From Nonomuraea soli (lineage in GTDB: Bacteria > Actinomycetota > Actinomycetes > Streptosporangiales > Streptosporangiaceae), in contig NZ_JACDUR010000001.1 of the NCBI RefSeq assembly GCF_013761175.1, positions 1,178,001-1,242,000 on the forward strand: a DNA stretch of 64,000 nucleotides, read 5' to 3'. The notes under the pieces were generated by a model, which saw only the letters and a list, made by a program, of their open reading frames with translations, was not told the origin of the DNA and ran no database searches. The stretch's first letter is position 1. Each line of letters begins with the position of its first letter. Shown one piece after another: positions 22,885 to 32,289 of the stretch. The translations under genes were made by a program, and so were the position numbers.

Positions 22885-23555
22885 CCGGACGGCTTTGCGT
22901 CGTCATCGCCGACGACCAGGCCCTGGTGCGCACCGGCTTCCGCATGATCCTCGCCGCCGACGGCATCGAGGTCGCCGCCGAGGCCGCCAACGGCGAGGAG
23001 GCCGTCGCCGCCGTCCGCCGCAGCAGACCCGACGTCGTGCTCATGGACATCAGGATGCCGCAGATGGACGGGCTCGAGGCCACCAGGCGGATCCTCGCGG
23101 GCGGCGCCGAGGGCACCCGCGTGCTGATCCTGACCACCTACGACCTCGACCACTACGTCTACGCCGCGCTCGCCGCGGGCGCGAGCGGATTCCTGCTCAA
23201 GGACGTCACGCCGGAACACCTGGTGGCGGCGGTGCGCCTCGTGCGCTCGGGCGACGCGCTGCTCGCGCCCACCATCACCCGCCGCCTGGTCGAGCGCTTC
23301 GCCCGGCGCGACAACGCCCGGCCCGACCTGCACCGCGACCTGTCGGAGCTGACGGCGCGCGAGCTGGACGTGCTGCGCCTGCTCGCCACCGGGCTGAGCA
23401 ACGCCGAGCTCGCCGACCGGCTGACGCTCAGCGTGGCGACGGTGAAGACGCACGTCGCGAGCATCCTGTCGAAGCTCGGCCTGCGCGACCGCGTCCAGGC
23501 CGTGGTGGTCGCCTACGAGACCGGCCTGATCGCTCCCGGCGGACCGGCCTCGTAA
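22881..23555 (+). CDS. NarL/LuxR-family response regulator
   Basis: A 224-residue partner of the preceding kinase. Receiver domain with the acidic pair DD (11-12), phosphorylation site Asp56 (VLMDIRMP) and the conserved lysine in FLLKDVTPE; C-terminal LuxR helix-turn-helix with LTARELDVLRLLATGLSNAE and VATVKTHVASIL. The ATG at 22881 overlaps the kinase stop and has GGAGG upstream. Targets are not known; the divergent ABC exporter is the obvious candidate. Confidence 0.95.
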   Translation: MTGRLCVVIADDQALVRTGFRMILAADGIEVAAEAANGEEAVAAVRRSRPDVVLMDIRMPQMDGLEATRRILAGGAEGTRVLILTTYDLDHYVYAALAAGASGFLLKDVTPEHLVAAVRLVRSGDALLAPTITRRLVERFARRDNARPDLHRDLSELTARELDVLRLLATGLSNAELADRLTLSVATVKTHVASILSKLGLRDRVQAVVVAYETGLIAPGGPAS

Positions 23556-23646
23556 GCCCCGGCTCGGCCCTCTGGTTCTCCGGTGTGGGCCTGCTGAGCC
23601 CCAGGTCGGCCCTGTGGGGCCTTTAGAGCCCAGGTCGGCCCAGTGG
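23554..23646 (+). repeat. Three imperfect direct repeats after the response regulator
   Basis: A unit of about 22 bases, consensus GAGCCCCAGGTCGGCCCTGTGG, occurs at 23554, 23596 and 23626; the first copy begins inside the stop codon region of the response regulator. The rest of the gap to dapD shows nothing else. Confidence 0.6.
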
Positions 23647-23669
23647 GAGCCCGCGGGCTTCAGGAGGCC

Positions 23670-24647
23670 TCAGTTGGCGTGCAGGGCCGCGTTGAGCTCG
23701 ATCCCGGTGCCCTGGCGCTGCACGGCCTCCACGGCGCCGTTGCGCGAGTTGCGGCGCAGCAGGAGCCCGTTGCCGCCGGACAGCTCCTTGGCCTTGACCA
23801 CGCGCCCGTCGGGCAGCGCCACCTTGGTGCCCGCCGTCACGTACAGCCCGGCCTCGACCACGCAGTCGTCGCCGAGCGAGATCCCGATGCCCGAGTTGGC
23901 GCCCAGCAGGCAGCGCTCGCCGACCGAGATGACCTCCTTGCCGCCCCCCGACAGCGTGCCCATGATCGAGGCGCCGCCGCCCACGTCGGAGCCGTCACCC
24001 ACGACCACGCCCGCCGAGATGCGCCCCTCGACCATCGAGGCGCCCAGCGTGCCGGCGTTGAAGTTGACGAAGCCCTCGTGCATGACCGTCGTGCCCGAGG
24101 CCAGGTGCGCGCCGAGCCGTACGCGGTCGGCGTCGGCGATGCGCACCCCGTACGGCATGACGTAGTCGACCATGCGAGGGAACTTGTCGACCCCGTAGAC
24201 CGCCACCGCGCCGCGCGCGCGAAGGCGCAGCCTGGTCCGCTCGAAGCCCTCGACCGGGCACGGCCCGTGGCTGGTCCACACGACGTTGGCGAGCAGGCCG
24301 AAGATCCCGTCGAGGTTCAGCCCGTGGGGACGCACCAGGCGCGACGACAGCAGGTGCAGGCGCAGGTAGGCGTCGTGCGTGTCGGCGGGCGGCTCGGACA
24401 GCTTGGCGATGGCGGTGCGCACCACCACGACCTCGACGCCGCGCGCCGGGTCGGGACCGGCCAGCTCGGCGAACTCGGCGAACTCGGCGGCGCGCTCGTC
24501 GCCCGCGGTCAGCCGCTCGGTGCCGACGAAGGACGGCTCGCCCAGCTCGGGCGCGGGGAACCAGGTGTCGAGGACGGTGCCGTCGGCGGCGACGGTGGCG
24601 AGGCCCGTGCCGTAGGCGCCGGTCACGGTGGGATCGAAAGCAGTCAC
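23670..24647 (-). CDS. dapD: 2,3,4,5-tetrahydropyridine-2,6-dicarboxylate N-succinyltransferase
   Basis: Catalyses the succinyl-CoA-dependent acylation of tetrahydrodipicolinate in lysine and diaminopimelate synthesis, needed for peptidoglycan. The 325-residue protein has the actinobacterial-type N-terminal domain and a C-terminal left-handed beta-helix built of hexapeptide repeats ([39 protein letters not shown]), with the catalytic region [12 protein letters not shown]. Start is a GTG at 24647 with only a weak GGG upstream. A tRNA gene on the same strand ends 17 bases before the start, so the two are probably cotranscribed. Confidence 0.95.
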   Translation of the reverse strand: MTAFDPTVTGAYGTGLATVAADGTVLDTWFPAPELGEPSFVGTERLTAGDERAAEFAEFAELAGPDPARGVEVVVVRTAIAKLSEPPADTHDAYLRLHLLSSRLVRPHGLNLDGIFGLLANVVWTSHGPCPVEGFERTRLRLRARGAVAVYGVDKFPRMVDYVMPYGVRIADADRVRLGAHLASGTTVMHEGFVNFNAGTLGASMVEGRISAGVVVGDGSDVGGGASIMGTLSGGGKEVISVGERCLLGANSGIGISLGDDCVVEAGLYVTAGTKVALPDGRVVKAKELSGGNGLLLRRNSRNGAVEAVQRQGTGIELNAALHAN

Positions 24648-24664
24648 GTGCCCAAACTACTGGG

Positions 24665-24737
24665 TGCCCTGGGTGGGATTCGAACCCACACTTGACGCTG
24701 TTTGAGAGCGCTCTCTCTGCCGTTGGAGTACCAGGGC
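24665..24737 (-). tRNA. tRNA with anticodon CAA (leucine anticodon, class I shape)
   Basis: A 73-base cloverleaf can be folded completely: acceptor stem GCCCTGG/CCAGGGC with discriminator A73, anticodon stem GCGCT/AGCGT with loop CTCAAAC (anticodon CAA), variable loop of five bases (CAAGT), T stem GTGGG/CCCAC with loop TTCGAAT. U8, A14, A15-U48, U33 and A37 are in place; the D stem has three pairs with a C13-A22 mismatch. CCA is not encoded. Leucine tRNAs normally have a long variable arm; this one does not. By anticodon it reads UUG, but the amino acid is uncertain. Confidence 0.85.
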
Positions 24738-24739
24738 AA

Positions 24740-24751
24740 GGGAAATTTCCC
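24740..24751. promoter_or_regulatory. Perfect palindrome GGGAAATTTCCC at the tRNA 5' side
   Basis: A 12-bp perfect palindrome, unusually AT-centred for this genome, ends three bases from the mature 5' end of the tRNA. It could be a processing hairpin in the tRNA leader or a binding site shared with the divergent pdtaR gene. Confidence 0.4.
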
Positions 24752-24825
24752 CGTTGGTTGCCGTCAGCTTACCGTCGATCAGATCCACGGGGGCTCCGGC
24801 CTCGCTCTAATCTAGCGGACCTCGG

Positions 24826-24841
24826 TACTCTTGCGCTCGTG
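24826..24841 (+). promoter_or_regulatory. -10 box TACTCT, leaderless start of pdtaR
   Basis: TACTCT at 24826-24831 is followed by seven bases and the GTG start codon, the pattern of a leaderless transcript. No Shine-Dalgarno sequence is present. Confidence 0.5.
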
Positions 24842-25423
24842 AGTACGCAGCGGCGAGTAGTGATCGCGGAAGACGAGGCCCTGATCCGCCTTGACCTCAA
24901 GGAGATGCTCCAGGAGGAGGATTACGTCGTCGTGGGCGAGGCCGGCGACGGCGAGAGCGCGATCAAACTGGCCACCGAGCTCCGCCCCGACCTGGTCATC
25001 CTTGACGTGAAGATGCCCATTCTCGACGGAATCTCGGCGGCCGAGCGCATCGTGGCCGAGCGGATCGCCCCGTGCCTGATCCTGACCGCCTTCTCCCAGC
25101 GTGACCTGGTCGAGAGGGCCAGGGACGCCGGCGCGATGGCCTACCTGGTCAAGCCCTTCACCAAGGCCGACCTGGTCCCGGCGATCGAGATGGCGGTGAG
25201 CCGTCACGAGGAGATGGTGGCGCTCGCCCAGGAGGTCTCCAGCCTCAGCGGCCAGCTCGAGACGCGCAAACTGGTCGAGCGGGCCAAGGGTCTGCTCATG
25301 GCCAAGCACGGCTGGAGCGAGCCGCAGTCCTTCCGCTGGATCCAGAAGGCCTCCATGGACCGCAGGCTGAGCATGAAGGAAGTCGCCCAGCTCGTCATCG
25401 ACGACGCGGCCCAGAACGGCTGA
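24839..25423 (+). CDS. pdtaR: ANTAR-domain response regulator (RNA-binding antiterminator), PdtaR-like
   Basis: A 194-residue regulator that acts on RNA: the ANTAR domain binds paired hexaloop hairpins and prevents termination. Receiver domain with E11/D12, phosphorylation site Asp56 (VILDVKMP) and the lysine in YLVKPFTKAD; linker coiled coil; ANTAR domain from about residue 125 with RAKGLLMAKHGWSEPQSFRWIQKASM. It resembles M. tuberculosis PdtaR, partner of the kinase PdtaS, and its position a few genes from pyk is conserved in actinobacteria. The GTG at 24839 is chosen over longer in-frame starts, which would run into the tRNA. Confidence 0.94.
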   Translation: MSTQRRVVIAEDEALIRLDLKEMLQEEDYVVVGEAGDGESAIKLATELRPDLVILDVKMPILDGISAAERIVAERIAPCLILTAFSQRDLVERARDAGAMAYLVKPFTKADLVPAIEMAVSRHEEMVALAQEVSSLSGQLETRKLVERAKGLLMAKHGWSEPQSFRWIQKASMDRRLSMKEVAQLVIDDAAQNG

Positions 25424-25430
25424 GGCGCGG

Positions 25431-26273
25431 CTACGGCAGCCCGCAGACCTCCTTGGCGTAGTCGAGCATGAGCCGCTGGCTCTGCTCGTCGGGCACGACG
25501 ATCACGACCTTGGCCTCGTCCTGGCCGAGCGCGGCGCGGACGGGGAACAGGTAGGCCTTCTTGGCCTCGGCGAAGGCGTGCGGGTCGCAGCGGCCCGGCA
25601 GCACCACCACGGGCACCTCCAGCCGCTGCTCGGTGCCCTTGAGCACCGACTTCGGCGCGCTGATCTGGTAGTGGGTGGTGCCGTCGACGGACACCACGGT
25701 CACGGGATCGGTGCCGGTGCGCCTGCTCACCTGGAGCGTGCCGTGCAGTTCCTCGCCCTTGCGCGTCCACGCGGACCCGAAGGTGAGGTCGACGACCTGC
25801 TTGATCAGGTAGGCCTGGCACTCGTCGCGCAGGAGCCGCTGGAGCAGCGGGTCGGGGTGCGGCACCGGGAAGATCACCTTGCGCAGCGGCTGGTCGCCGA
25901 CGCGGATGTGCGCGACCACCGAGGCGGGCTGGAGCGGGGGAACGCCGTCAGGACGGCATCTGGCCGCGCCGTACGGCATCTTGAGGTCGGTTCGTTTCGT
26001 ACGGCGGAGCGTCGCGTCGGTGCGCGCGGGCGGCAGGATCTCGAAGGAATCGCTGACGAGCTGGACATCAGCGAAATAGATGGGAATGTCGGTCGAATTT
26101 TTAACCGCCGCCTGTAAGCGGTGGACGGGTTCGTCCATCCGCCACTGCCCCAGGCCGACCGTGACGCCGACCGGCGGGTCCGTGGAGGGCGGCGGTTTCG
26201 CGGTCGTGGCGGGCTGGGCGGAACAGGCGGCGACGGTCAGGATCGCCAGCAGTACGCGCTTCACCTCTCGCAC
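25431..26273 (-). CDS. Putative lipoprotein of unknown function
   Basis: About 280 residues with a lipoprotein signal peptide (VLLAILTVAAC). I do not recognise the family. The mature part is beta-rich by pattern, with three or four well-spaced cysteines (ARC, DEC, GRC, EVC) that may form disulphides. Start uncertain: GTG at 26273 or 26264. One TTA leucine codon (26117-26115) lies in a short AT-rich stretch, so translation might depend on the rare leucine tRNA. Convergent with pdtaR, 7 bases apart, and divergent from the binding-protein gene. Confidence 0.65.
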   Translation of the reverse strand: MREVKRVLLAILTVAACSAQPATTAKPPPSTDPPVGVTVGLGQWRMDEPVHRLQAAVKNSTDIPIYFADVQLVSDSFEILPPARTDATLRRTKRTDLKMPYGAARCRPDGVPPLQPASVVAHIRVGDQPLRKVIFPVPHPDPLLQRLLRDECQAYLIKQVVDLTFGSAWTRKGEELHGTLQVSRRTGTDPVTVVSVDGTTHYQISAPKSVLKGTEQRLEVPVVVLPGRCDPHAFAEAKKAYLFPVRAALGQDEAKVVIVVPDEQSQRLMLDYAKEVCGLP

Positions 26274-26450
26274 ATTAGGGCTGACCTTCACTCTCGTAAG
26301 TTGAGGAGTGATTACGACTCCGCATCCAAGTGCCGACAGTTCTTCCATGACTCTGGCCCAGATCAGCAGGAGTTTTGTACGTTTCCGTCATTCGATCGGG
26401 AACCGTCGGCGGTGCTGACCTCTCCCGGGCCTGGATGGAGGAGACATTTC
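26274..26450. promoter_or_regulatory. Divergent control region of lipoprotein and livK-like gene
   Basis: An AT-richer gap of 177 bases. It contains the inverted repeat GGAGT-gattacg-ACTCC (26305-26321), a possible operator, and the ribosome-binding site GGAGGAG before the ATG at 26451. No confident -35/-10 pair was placed. Confidence 0.4.
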
Positions 26451-27755
26451 ATGATCCGCATTGCCCCTCTCGGGCGCGCGCTGGCCGTCGCGGCTGCGGC
26501 GAGCCTCGCCCTGGCGGCGTGTGGCGGCGGGGGAACCACCGCCAACCCACCCGCGGCCACCGACACCGGCAGCGCGGCGCCCGCCACCTCGGCCGCTGCG
26601 CCTGCCAAGGGTGACGGCACGCTGATTCTCGGCACGCTGCTGCCCCAGACCGGCTCGCTCGCCTTCCTCGGCCCGCCCGAGTTCGCCGGCGTCGACGTCG
26701 CTGTTCAGGAGATCAACGAGGCCGGTGGTGTTCTCGGCAAGCAGGTCGAGAAGATCCACACCGACTCCGGTGACACGACCACGAACATCGCTTCGCAGTC
26801 GGTCGACAAGCTGCTCGCGCAGAAGGCCGACGCCATCATCGGCGCCGCCTCGTCCTCGGTGTCCGAGTCCGTGATCGACAAGATCACCGGCGCCGGCGTG
26901 ATCCACTTCTCGCCCGCCAACACCTCGGACAGCTTCACCACGATCGAGGACAAGGGCCTGTACTTCCGCGCGGCTCCGCCGGACAAGCTGCAGGGCCGCG
27001 TGCTCGGTGACCTGATCCTGGCCGACGGCAGCGACACCGTGGGCATCATGGCCATGCAGGACTCGTACGGCACCGGTCTGGCCGACAACACCACCAAGGC
27101 CGTCGAGGCCGGCGGTGGCCAGGTCGTCGCCCGTGTCGACTACGACCCGAAGGCCGCGGACTTCTCGGCGGACATCGCCAAGATCAAGGCCGCGAACCCG
27201 AAGGCGATCGCCCTCATCGGCTTCGAGGAGACCGCCAAGGTCATCCAGGAGCTCGTCAAGCAGGGTCTGACCGCTGACAAGCACAAGTGGTACATGGTCG
27301 ACGGCAACCTGTCGAACACGAACTACGTCAAGATGCCCAAGGGCACGCTGACCGGCGTCAAGGGCACCCAGCCCGGCGCCGCGGCTCCGGAGGACTTCCA
27401 GAAGAAGGCCCTGGCCATCAACCCGGACCTGAAGGACTGGAACTACGCGGCCGAGTCCTACGACGCCGCCAACCTCATCGCCCTGGCAGCCGAGGCCGCC
27501 AAGTCCGACGCGGGCGTCGACGTCGCCAAGGAGCTCATCAACGTCTCCAAGGGCGGCGAGAAGTGCAAGGACTTCAAGACCTGCGTCGAGCTGCTGAAGG
27601 CCGGCAAGGACATCGACTACGACGGTCTGTCCGGCCCGATCGAGTTCGACGAGGTCGGTGACCCCGCCGTCGCCACCATCGGCATCTACACCTACGGCGA
27701 GGACAACACCCTCACCGACAAGGTCGACTACCGCACGGGCAACATCGCCGGCTAA
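26451..27755 (+). CDS. Branched-chain amino acid ABC transporter substrate-binding lipoprotein
   Basis: A 434-residue extracytoplasmic binding protein of the LivJ/LivK family. Lipobox LALAACG (Cys at about 24), then a long Ala/Thr/Pro linker and the two-lobed receptor-ligand fold: ILGTLLPQTGSLAFLGP, VDVAVQEINEAGGVLG and AIIGAASS near the ligand site, VGIMAMQDSYGTGL in the second lobe. ATG at 26451 has GGAGGAG upstream; an in-frame extension is not real. It is on the opposite strand to livHMGF and is closed by its own terminator, allowing higher expression than the permease genes. The ligand may be leucine/isoleucine/valine or another small compound. Confidence 0.93.
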   Translation: MIRIAPLGRALAVAAAASLALAACGGGGTTANPPAATDTGSAAPATSAAAPAKGDGTLILGTLLPQTGSLAFLGPPEFAGVDVAVQEINEAGGVLGKQVEKIHTDSGDTTTNIASQSVDKLLAQKADAIIGAASSSVSESVIDKITGAGVIHFSPANTSDSFTTIEDKGLYFRAAPPDKLQGRVLGDLILADGSDTVGIMAMQDSYGTGLADNTTKAVEAGGGQVVARVDYDPKAADFSADIAKIKAANPKAIALIGFEETAKVIQELVKQGLTADKHKWYMVDGNLSNTNYVKMPKGTLTGVKGTQPGAAAPEDFQKKALAINPDLKDWNYAAESYDAANLIALAAEAAKSDAGVDVAKELINVSKGGEKCKDFKTCVELLKAGKDIDYDGLSGPIEFDEVGDPAVATIGIYTYGEDNTLTDKVDYRTGNIAG

Positions 27756-27777
27756 GTCCGCCTGAGCACGACGAAAC

Positions 27778-27804
27778 AGCCCCCGGCCGTCACGGCCGGG
27801 GGCT
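27778..27804 (+). terminator. Terminator after the binding-protein gene
   Basis: A perfect 12-bp stem (AGCCCCCGGCCG and complement) with a TCA loop followed by TTT. It separates this gene from the convergent lipoprotein gene. Confidence 0.92.
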
Positions 27805-27806
27805 TT

Positions 27807-28208
27807 TCACTTGCCCGCGCAGTGTTTCCTGATCTCGTCGGTGGCCGCCCGGTACTGCCTGAGCAGCTCCACCTGCCTGTCGTGGGGTGTGTCGGCGATC
27901 GAGAGCCCTGCGGCCGTGCGCTCCACCTCGGCGGCCGCCGTACGGGCCTCGGCGGGCAGCCGCCCGCCGAACTCGGCGTTGATGCCCCGCGTCTCGGCGA
28001 TGCGCCCCAGGACGGCGGGCTCGAAGTTCTGACCCTCCTCCTGGCCCTTCGGCGACAACATCAGCTCGGCGTACCCGATGGCCGACACGACGCGGGCGCA
28101 GGGGGAGTCGGTGTTGGAGTTGCTGCTGTACTTGGGGGGCGGCTCGCTCTGGCAACCGGTCAGGAGCACCAGGACGGCCAAGACCAGAAGAGATCTCACC
28201 CGTCCCAC
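27807..28208 (-). CDS. Small lipoprotein of unknown function
   Basis: A 133-residue protein with a clear lipoprotein signal (LLVLAVLVLLTGC). The mature part is mostly helical with two cysteines (SPC near the start, KHC near the end) that could pair. No family recognised. Start taken at the GTG at 28208; a GTG three codons later is equally possible. It lies 51 bases downstream of livF on the same strand and may be cotranscribed with livHMGF. Confidence 0.65.
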   Translation of the reverse strand: MGRVRSLLVLAVLVLLTGCQSEPPPKYSSNSNTDSPCARVVSAIGYAELMLSPKGQEEGQNFEPAVLGRIAETRGINAEFGGRLPAEARTAAAEVERTAAGLSIADTPHDRQVELLRQYRAATDEIRKHCAGK

Positions 28209-28259
28209 ACTAAAGGGGTACGGCCGGCCGGCCGTACCCCTTGTGAAGCGGACGAGACG

Positions 28260-29041
<782 letters not shown>

Positions 29042-29045
<4 letters not shown>

Positions 29046-29980
29046 TTGGCGGCCTCCTCCTCTGCGGCCTCGGCCTCGAGCGCGGCCTCGGCTTCGTGCA
29101 ACTGCTGCTGCAGCTCCTCCTCCGACAGCGGCGCGTCGTGGTGGGCGCCCAGGTAGGCGTCGATCACCCGATGGTCGGACATGATCGAGTCGGGCGGGCC
29201 CTCCGCGATGATCGCGCCCTGGGCCATGACGATGACCCAGTCGCTGATGTCGCGGACCATGTCCATGTCGTGCTCGACGAACAGCACCGTCATGCCCTGC
29301 TCGCGCAGGTCCTTGACGTGGCCGAGCAGCGACTGGGTGAGCGCCGGGTTGACGCCCGCCATGGGCTCGTCGAGCATGACCAGCTCGGGGTTGACCATCA
29401 GCGCCCGCGCCATCTCCAGGAGCTTGCGCTGGCCGCCGGACAGGCTTCCCGCGAAGTCCTCGCTCTTGGCGTCGAGCTTGAAGCGCACCAGGAGTTCCTC
29501 GGCGCGCTTGGTGATCTCGTCCTCCTGGCCGCGCCACGAGCCGGGGATCAGGGCGCGGAAGAAGTTCTCGCCCTTCTGGCCCTGCGCGCCCAGCCGCATG
29601 TTCTCCATGACGGTGAGCTTCGACAGCGCCTTGGTCAGCTGGAAGGTGCGGACCATGCCGGAGCGGGCGACCTTGTGCGCGGGCACGCCGTTCATGGCCT
29701 TGCCGTTGAAGCTCCACGAACCCGCGTCGGCGGTGTCGAAGCCGGTGAGCTGGTTGAAGAACGTGGTCTTGCCGGCGCCGTTGGGGCCGATCAGCGCGGT
29801 GATGGAGCCGCGCTGGATCTCGACGTGGCCGACGTCGACGGCGGTCAGGCCGCCGAAGCGCCTCACCACGTTGTCTGCGGTCAGGATCGCGTCGGGCTTG
29901 GCCACGCCGGGCTCGTGCTCCAGCCCCTGGAAGGCGGCCAGCGCGGCGGCCTTGCGGGTGGTCGTCTGGTTATCGGGCAT
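29042..29980 (-). CDS. livG: Branched-chain amino acid ABC transporter ATP-binding protein LivG
   Basis: A 312-residue ATPase. Walker A GPNGAGKTTFFNQLTG, the LivG-typical VRTFQLTKALSKLTVMENM, signature LSGGQRKLLEMARAL, Walker B LVMLDEPMAGVNP and switch FVEHDMDMV. The C-terminus carries about 30 extra, strongly acidic, coiled-coil-like residues rich in Glu and Ala (after AHHDAP), which ordinary LivG lacks. The ATG at 29980 overlaps the end of livM by 11 bases; a GTG at 30004 is an alternative. Confidence 0.93.
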
Positions 29981-30956
29981 CGAGTGCGATCTCCCTCTTG
30001 TCACCGAAGATGCCCTGCGGCCGGAAGACGAGCAGCAGGATGAAGCCGAGACCGACCAGGGCGTAGCGGATGGGCCCGACCTGAGTCTCGGTGATGACGG
30101 TGATGTACCCCGCCCGGACCGCCTCGCTCAGGAAGTTGCCGATGAAGACGAACAGCACCCAGAAGACCATCGCGCCGACGACGGGCCCGAGGACGCGGGC
30201 CGCGCCGCCCAGGATGACGATGGTGTAGGCGAAGAAGGTCATCTCGGTGCCGAACACGTCGGGCTGGACCGAGCCGTTGTACAGGCCGTAGAAGAAGCCG
30301 CCCAGGGCGCCGATGACGCCGCCGAGGATCAGCGACTGCATCTTGTAGGAGAAGACGTTCTTGCCGAGGCTGCGCACGGCCTCCTCGTCCTCCCGGATGG
30401 CCTTCAGCACGCGGCCCCACGGGCTCTTCATGAGCAGGTAGACCACCGCGCAGCACACCGCCAGCGTGACCCAGCCGACGACGAGCAGCCAGAAGGTGCG
30501 CTCGTTGAAGCCGAACGGGCCGATGCCGTAGTGGCCGGGCGGGAACGGGTTGATCTCGTAGAAGTCGTTGTTGAAGCCGCGCCGGCCGTCGGATCCGCCG
30601 AAGGTCTCCTTGAAGGCCACCGAGCGGAAGATGAGCCGGATGATCTCGGCCGCGGCGATCGTGACGATCGCCAGGTAGTCGGCGCGAAGCCGCAGCGTGG
30701 GCACACCCAGCAGGAGGGCCAGGAGCACGGCTCCCGCCAGGCCCACGAGGATGCCGACCCAGAACGGCAGGCCGATGACGACGATCGTCACCGCCAGGCC
30801 GTAACCGGCGACCGCCATGAAGGCCGCCTGACCGAAGTTGAGCAGGCCCGTGTAGCCGAAGTGGATGTTGACGCCGATCGCGGCGAGGCCGTAGACCACC
30901 ACCTCCCAGCCGATCGCGGCGTGGACGGTGGTCGTGAGAATCGTTAGCCAGTCCAT
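29970..30956 (-). CDS. livM: Branched-chain amino acid ABC transporter permease LivM
   Basis: A 328-residue integral membrane protein with about eight to nine helices. Diagnostic sequences are GYTGLLNFGQAAFMAVAGYG near the start, the coupling-loop segment SPWGRVLKAIREDEEAVRSLGKN that contacts the ATPases, and a C-terminal FRPQGIFGDK. It starts with ATG 13 bases after the livH stop. A loop around residues 120-150 (GGSDGRRGFNNDFYE) is external and may take part in substrate handover. Confidence 0.94.
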   Translation of the reverse strand: MDWLTILTTTVHAAIGWEVVVYGLAAIGVNIHFGYTGLLNFGQAAFMAVAGYGLAVTIVVIGLPFWVGILVGLAGAVLLALLLGVPTLRLRADYLAIVTIAAAEIIRLIFRSVAFKETFGGSDGRRGFNNDFYEINPFPPGHYGIGPFGFNERTFWLLVVGWVTLAVCCAVVYLLMKSPWGRVLKAIREDEEAVRSLGKNVFSYKMQSLILGGVIGALGGFFYGLYNGSVQPDVFGTEMTFFAYTIVILGGAARVLGPVVGAMVFWVLFVFIGNFLSEAVRAGYITVITETQVGPIRYALVGLGFILLLVFRPQGIFGDKREIALDAR

Positions 30957-30969
30957 GAGTTACCCCCCG

Positions 30970-32268
30970 TCAGCCGATCCGCTCGCGGCGGCCCAGGATG
31001 CCCTGCGGCCGGACGAGGAGCACGATGATCAGAATGGCCAGCGCGCCGACCGACTTCAGCTCCGGCGGCACCCAGAGCGTCGAGACCTGGATGAACACGC
31101 CCACGACGATGGAGCCGACGAGCGCGCCGAACGCGGTGCCGAGGCCGCCGAGGGTGACGCCGGCGAAGATCAGGAGCAGGATGTCCTGGCCCATGGTGAA
31201 CTTCAGCGACTGCGACAGGCCCAGCATGATGCCGGCCAGCGCGGCGATGGCGGCGCCGAGAGTCCAGATGATCCGGATCACCCGGTCGACGTCGATGCCC
31301 GAGGAGGCGGCCAGCGCCGGGTTGTCGGAGACCGCGCGGGCGGCCTTGCCCAGGCGGGTCTTGAGCAGCGCCACGCCCACGACGATCAGGACGAACAGCT
31401 CGATGCCCATGGCCCACAGGTTCTTGGGGGCCACGGTGATCGGGCCGAGCTCCATGCCGGCCTGGGCGGTGTAGTCGGAGAACGACTCGTTCTGGGCGCC
31501 GAAGAAGAACTGGATCATGTTGCGCAGCAGGATCGCCACACCGATCGAGATGATCATCATCGCGATCACGCCGGTGCCGCGCTTGCGCAGCCGGCCCCAG
31601 AAGAAGCGGTCCTGGAAGTATCCGAAGGCGCCGCAGACGATCAGCGACAGCAGGGCCGCCAGTTCCAGAGGCATGCCCGACCAGCCGAAGATGCCGGTGT
31701 TGAACATGAACGCCACGACGGCGCCCAGGGTCACCAGCTCGCCGTGGGCGAAGTTGGTCAGCCCGGTCGTTCCGTAGATCAGCGACAGGCCGAGTGCGGC
31801 CAGGGCGATGATCAGGCCCAGGTTCAGGCCCTCGAAGGCGAGCTGTGCCGCCTGACGGAAGAGGGCACCCTCGCTGGGGTCCGCCGCCGGGGCCTCACCT
31901 GGCGCCGCTTTGGCTTCCAAGGGGAAGAGCACCGTACTGACGTTGCCCTCGAAGACCTGCGGCGTACGGACGTTCTGTCCTCCACGCGGCTGGAGGTTGG
32001 GGGGCAACGTGCTGGCGTCCAGAGTGACCTTGTACTTCCCGGCCTTCGGGACGGCCACTTCCCACGTGCCCTGGGCGTTGGTGGTGAGCTCCTGGACGGG
32101 TTGACCGTCCTCGGTGGTCACGACGATTTTCGCGCCATTCACTGGTTGGCCTTGGTGTGTGAGAGTGCCCTTAAGCCCCTCGCCTTCGGCCGCGGCGCTT
32201 GCCGGGCCGGCGAACAGGAAAATGAGCCCACCCAGGAAGGCCGTGAACGCGATCACGGCTCTGCGCAA
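30970..32268 (-). CDS. livH: Branched-chain amino acid ABC transporter permease LivH with extra N-terminal secreted domain
   Basis: A 432-residue protein, about 140 residues longer than ordinary LivH. Residues 1-26 form a signal peptide (ending GPASAAAEG), residues 30-110 a beta-sandwich of the carboxypeptidase-regulatory-like/Cna-B type (KGTLTHQGQPVNGAKIVV, AQGTWEVAVPKAGKYKVTL), then a short linker, and from about residue 135 a complete LivH (GLSLIYGTTGLTNFAHGEL, the coupling segment TRLGKAARAVSDNP, and LVRPQGILGRRE at the end). The start is TTG at 32268 with GGGAG five bases upstream. First gene of livHMGF. The extra domain would lie outside the cell, possibly docking the binding lipoprotein. 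Confidence 0.9.
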   Translation of the reverse strand: MRRAVIAFTAFLGGLIFLFAGPASAAAEGEGLKGTLTHQGQPVNGAKIVVTTEDGQPVQELTTNAQGTWEVAVPKAGKYKVTLDASTLPPNLQPRGGQNVRTPQVFEGNVSTVLFPLEAKAAPGEAPAADPSEGALFRQAAQLAFEGLNLGLIIALAALGLSLIYGTTGLTNFAHGELVTLGAVVAFMFNTGIFGWSGMPLELAALLSLIVCGAFGYFQDRFFWGRLRKRGTGVIAMMIISIGVAILLRNMIQFFFGAQNESFSDYTAQAGMELGPITVAPKNLWAMGIELFVLIVVGVALLKTRLGKAARAVSDNPALAASSGIDVDRVIRIIWTLGAAIAALAGIMLGLSQSLKFTMGQDILLLIFAGVTLGGLGTAFGALVGSIVVGVFIQVSTLWVPPELKSVGALAILIIVLLVRPQGILGRRERIG

Positions 32269-32289
32269 TCTTGCTCCCTTGAAGTCCGA

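Noticed and set aside
24692..24838. N-terminal extension of PdtaR
   Set aside because: It would run through the tRNA gene; the GTG at 24839 gives a normal receiver start and has a -10 box at leaderless distance.
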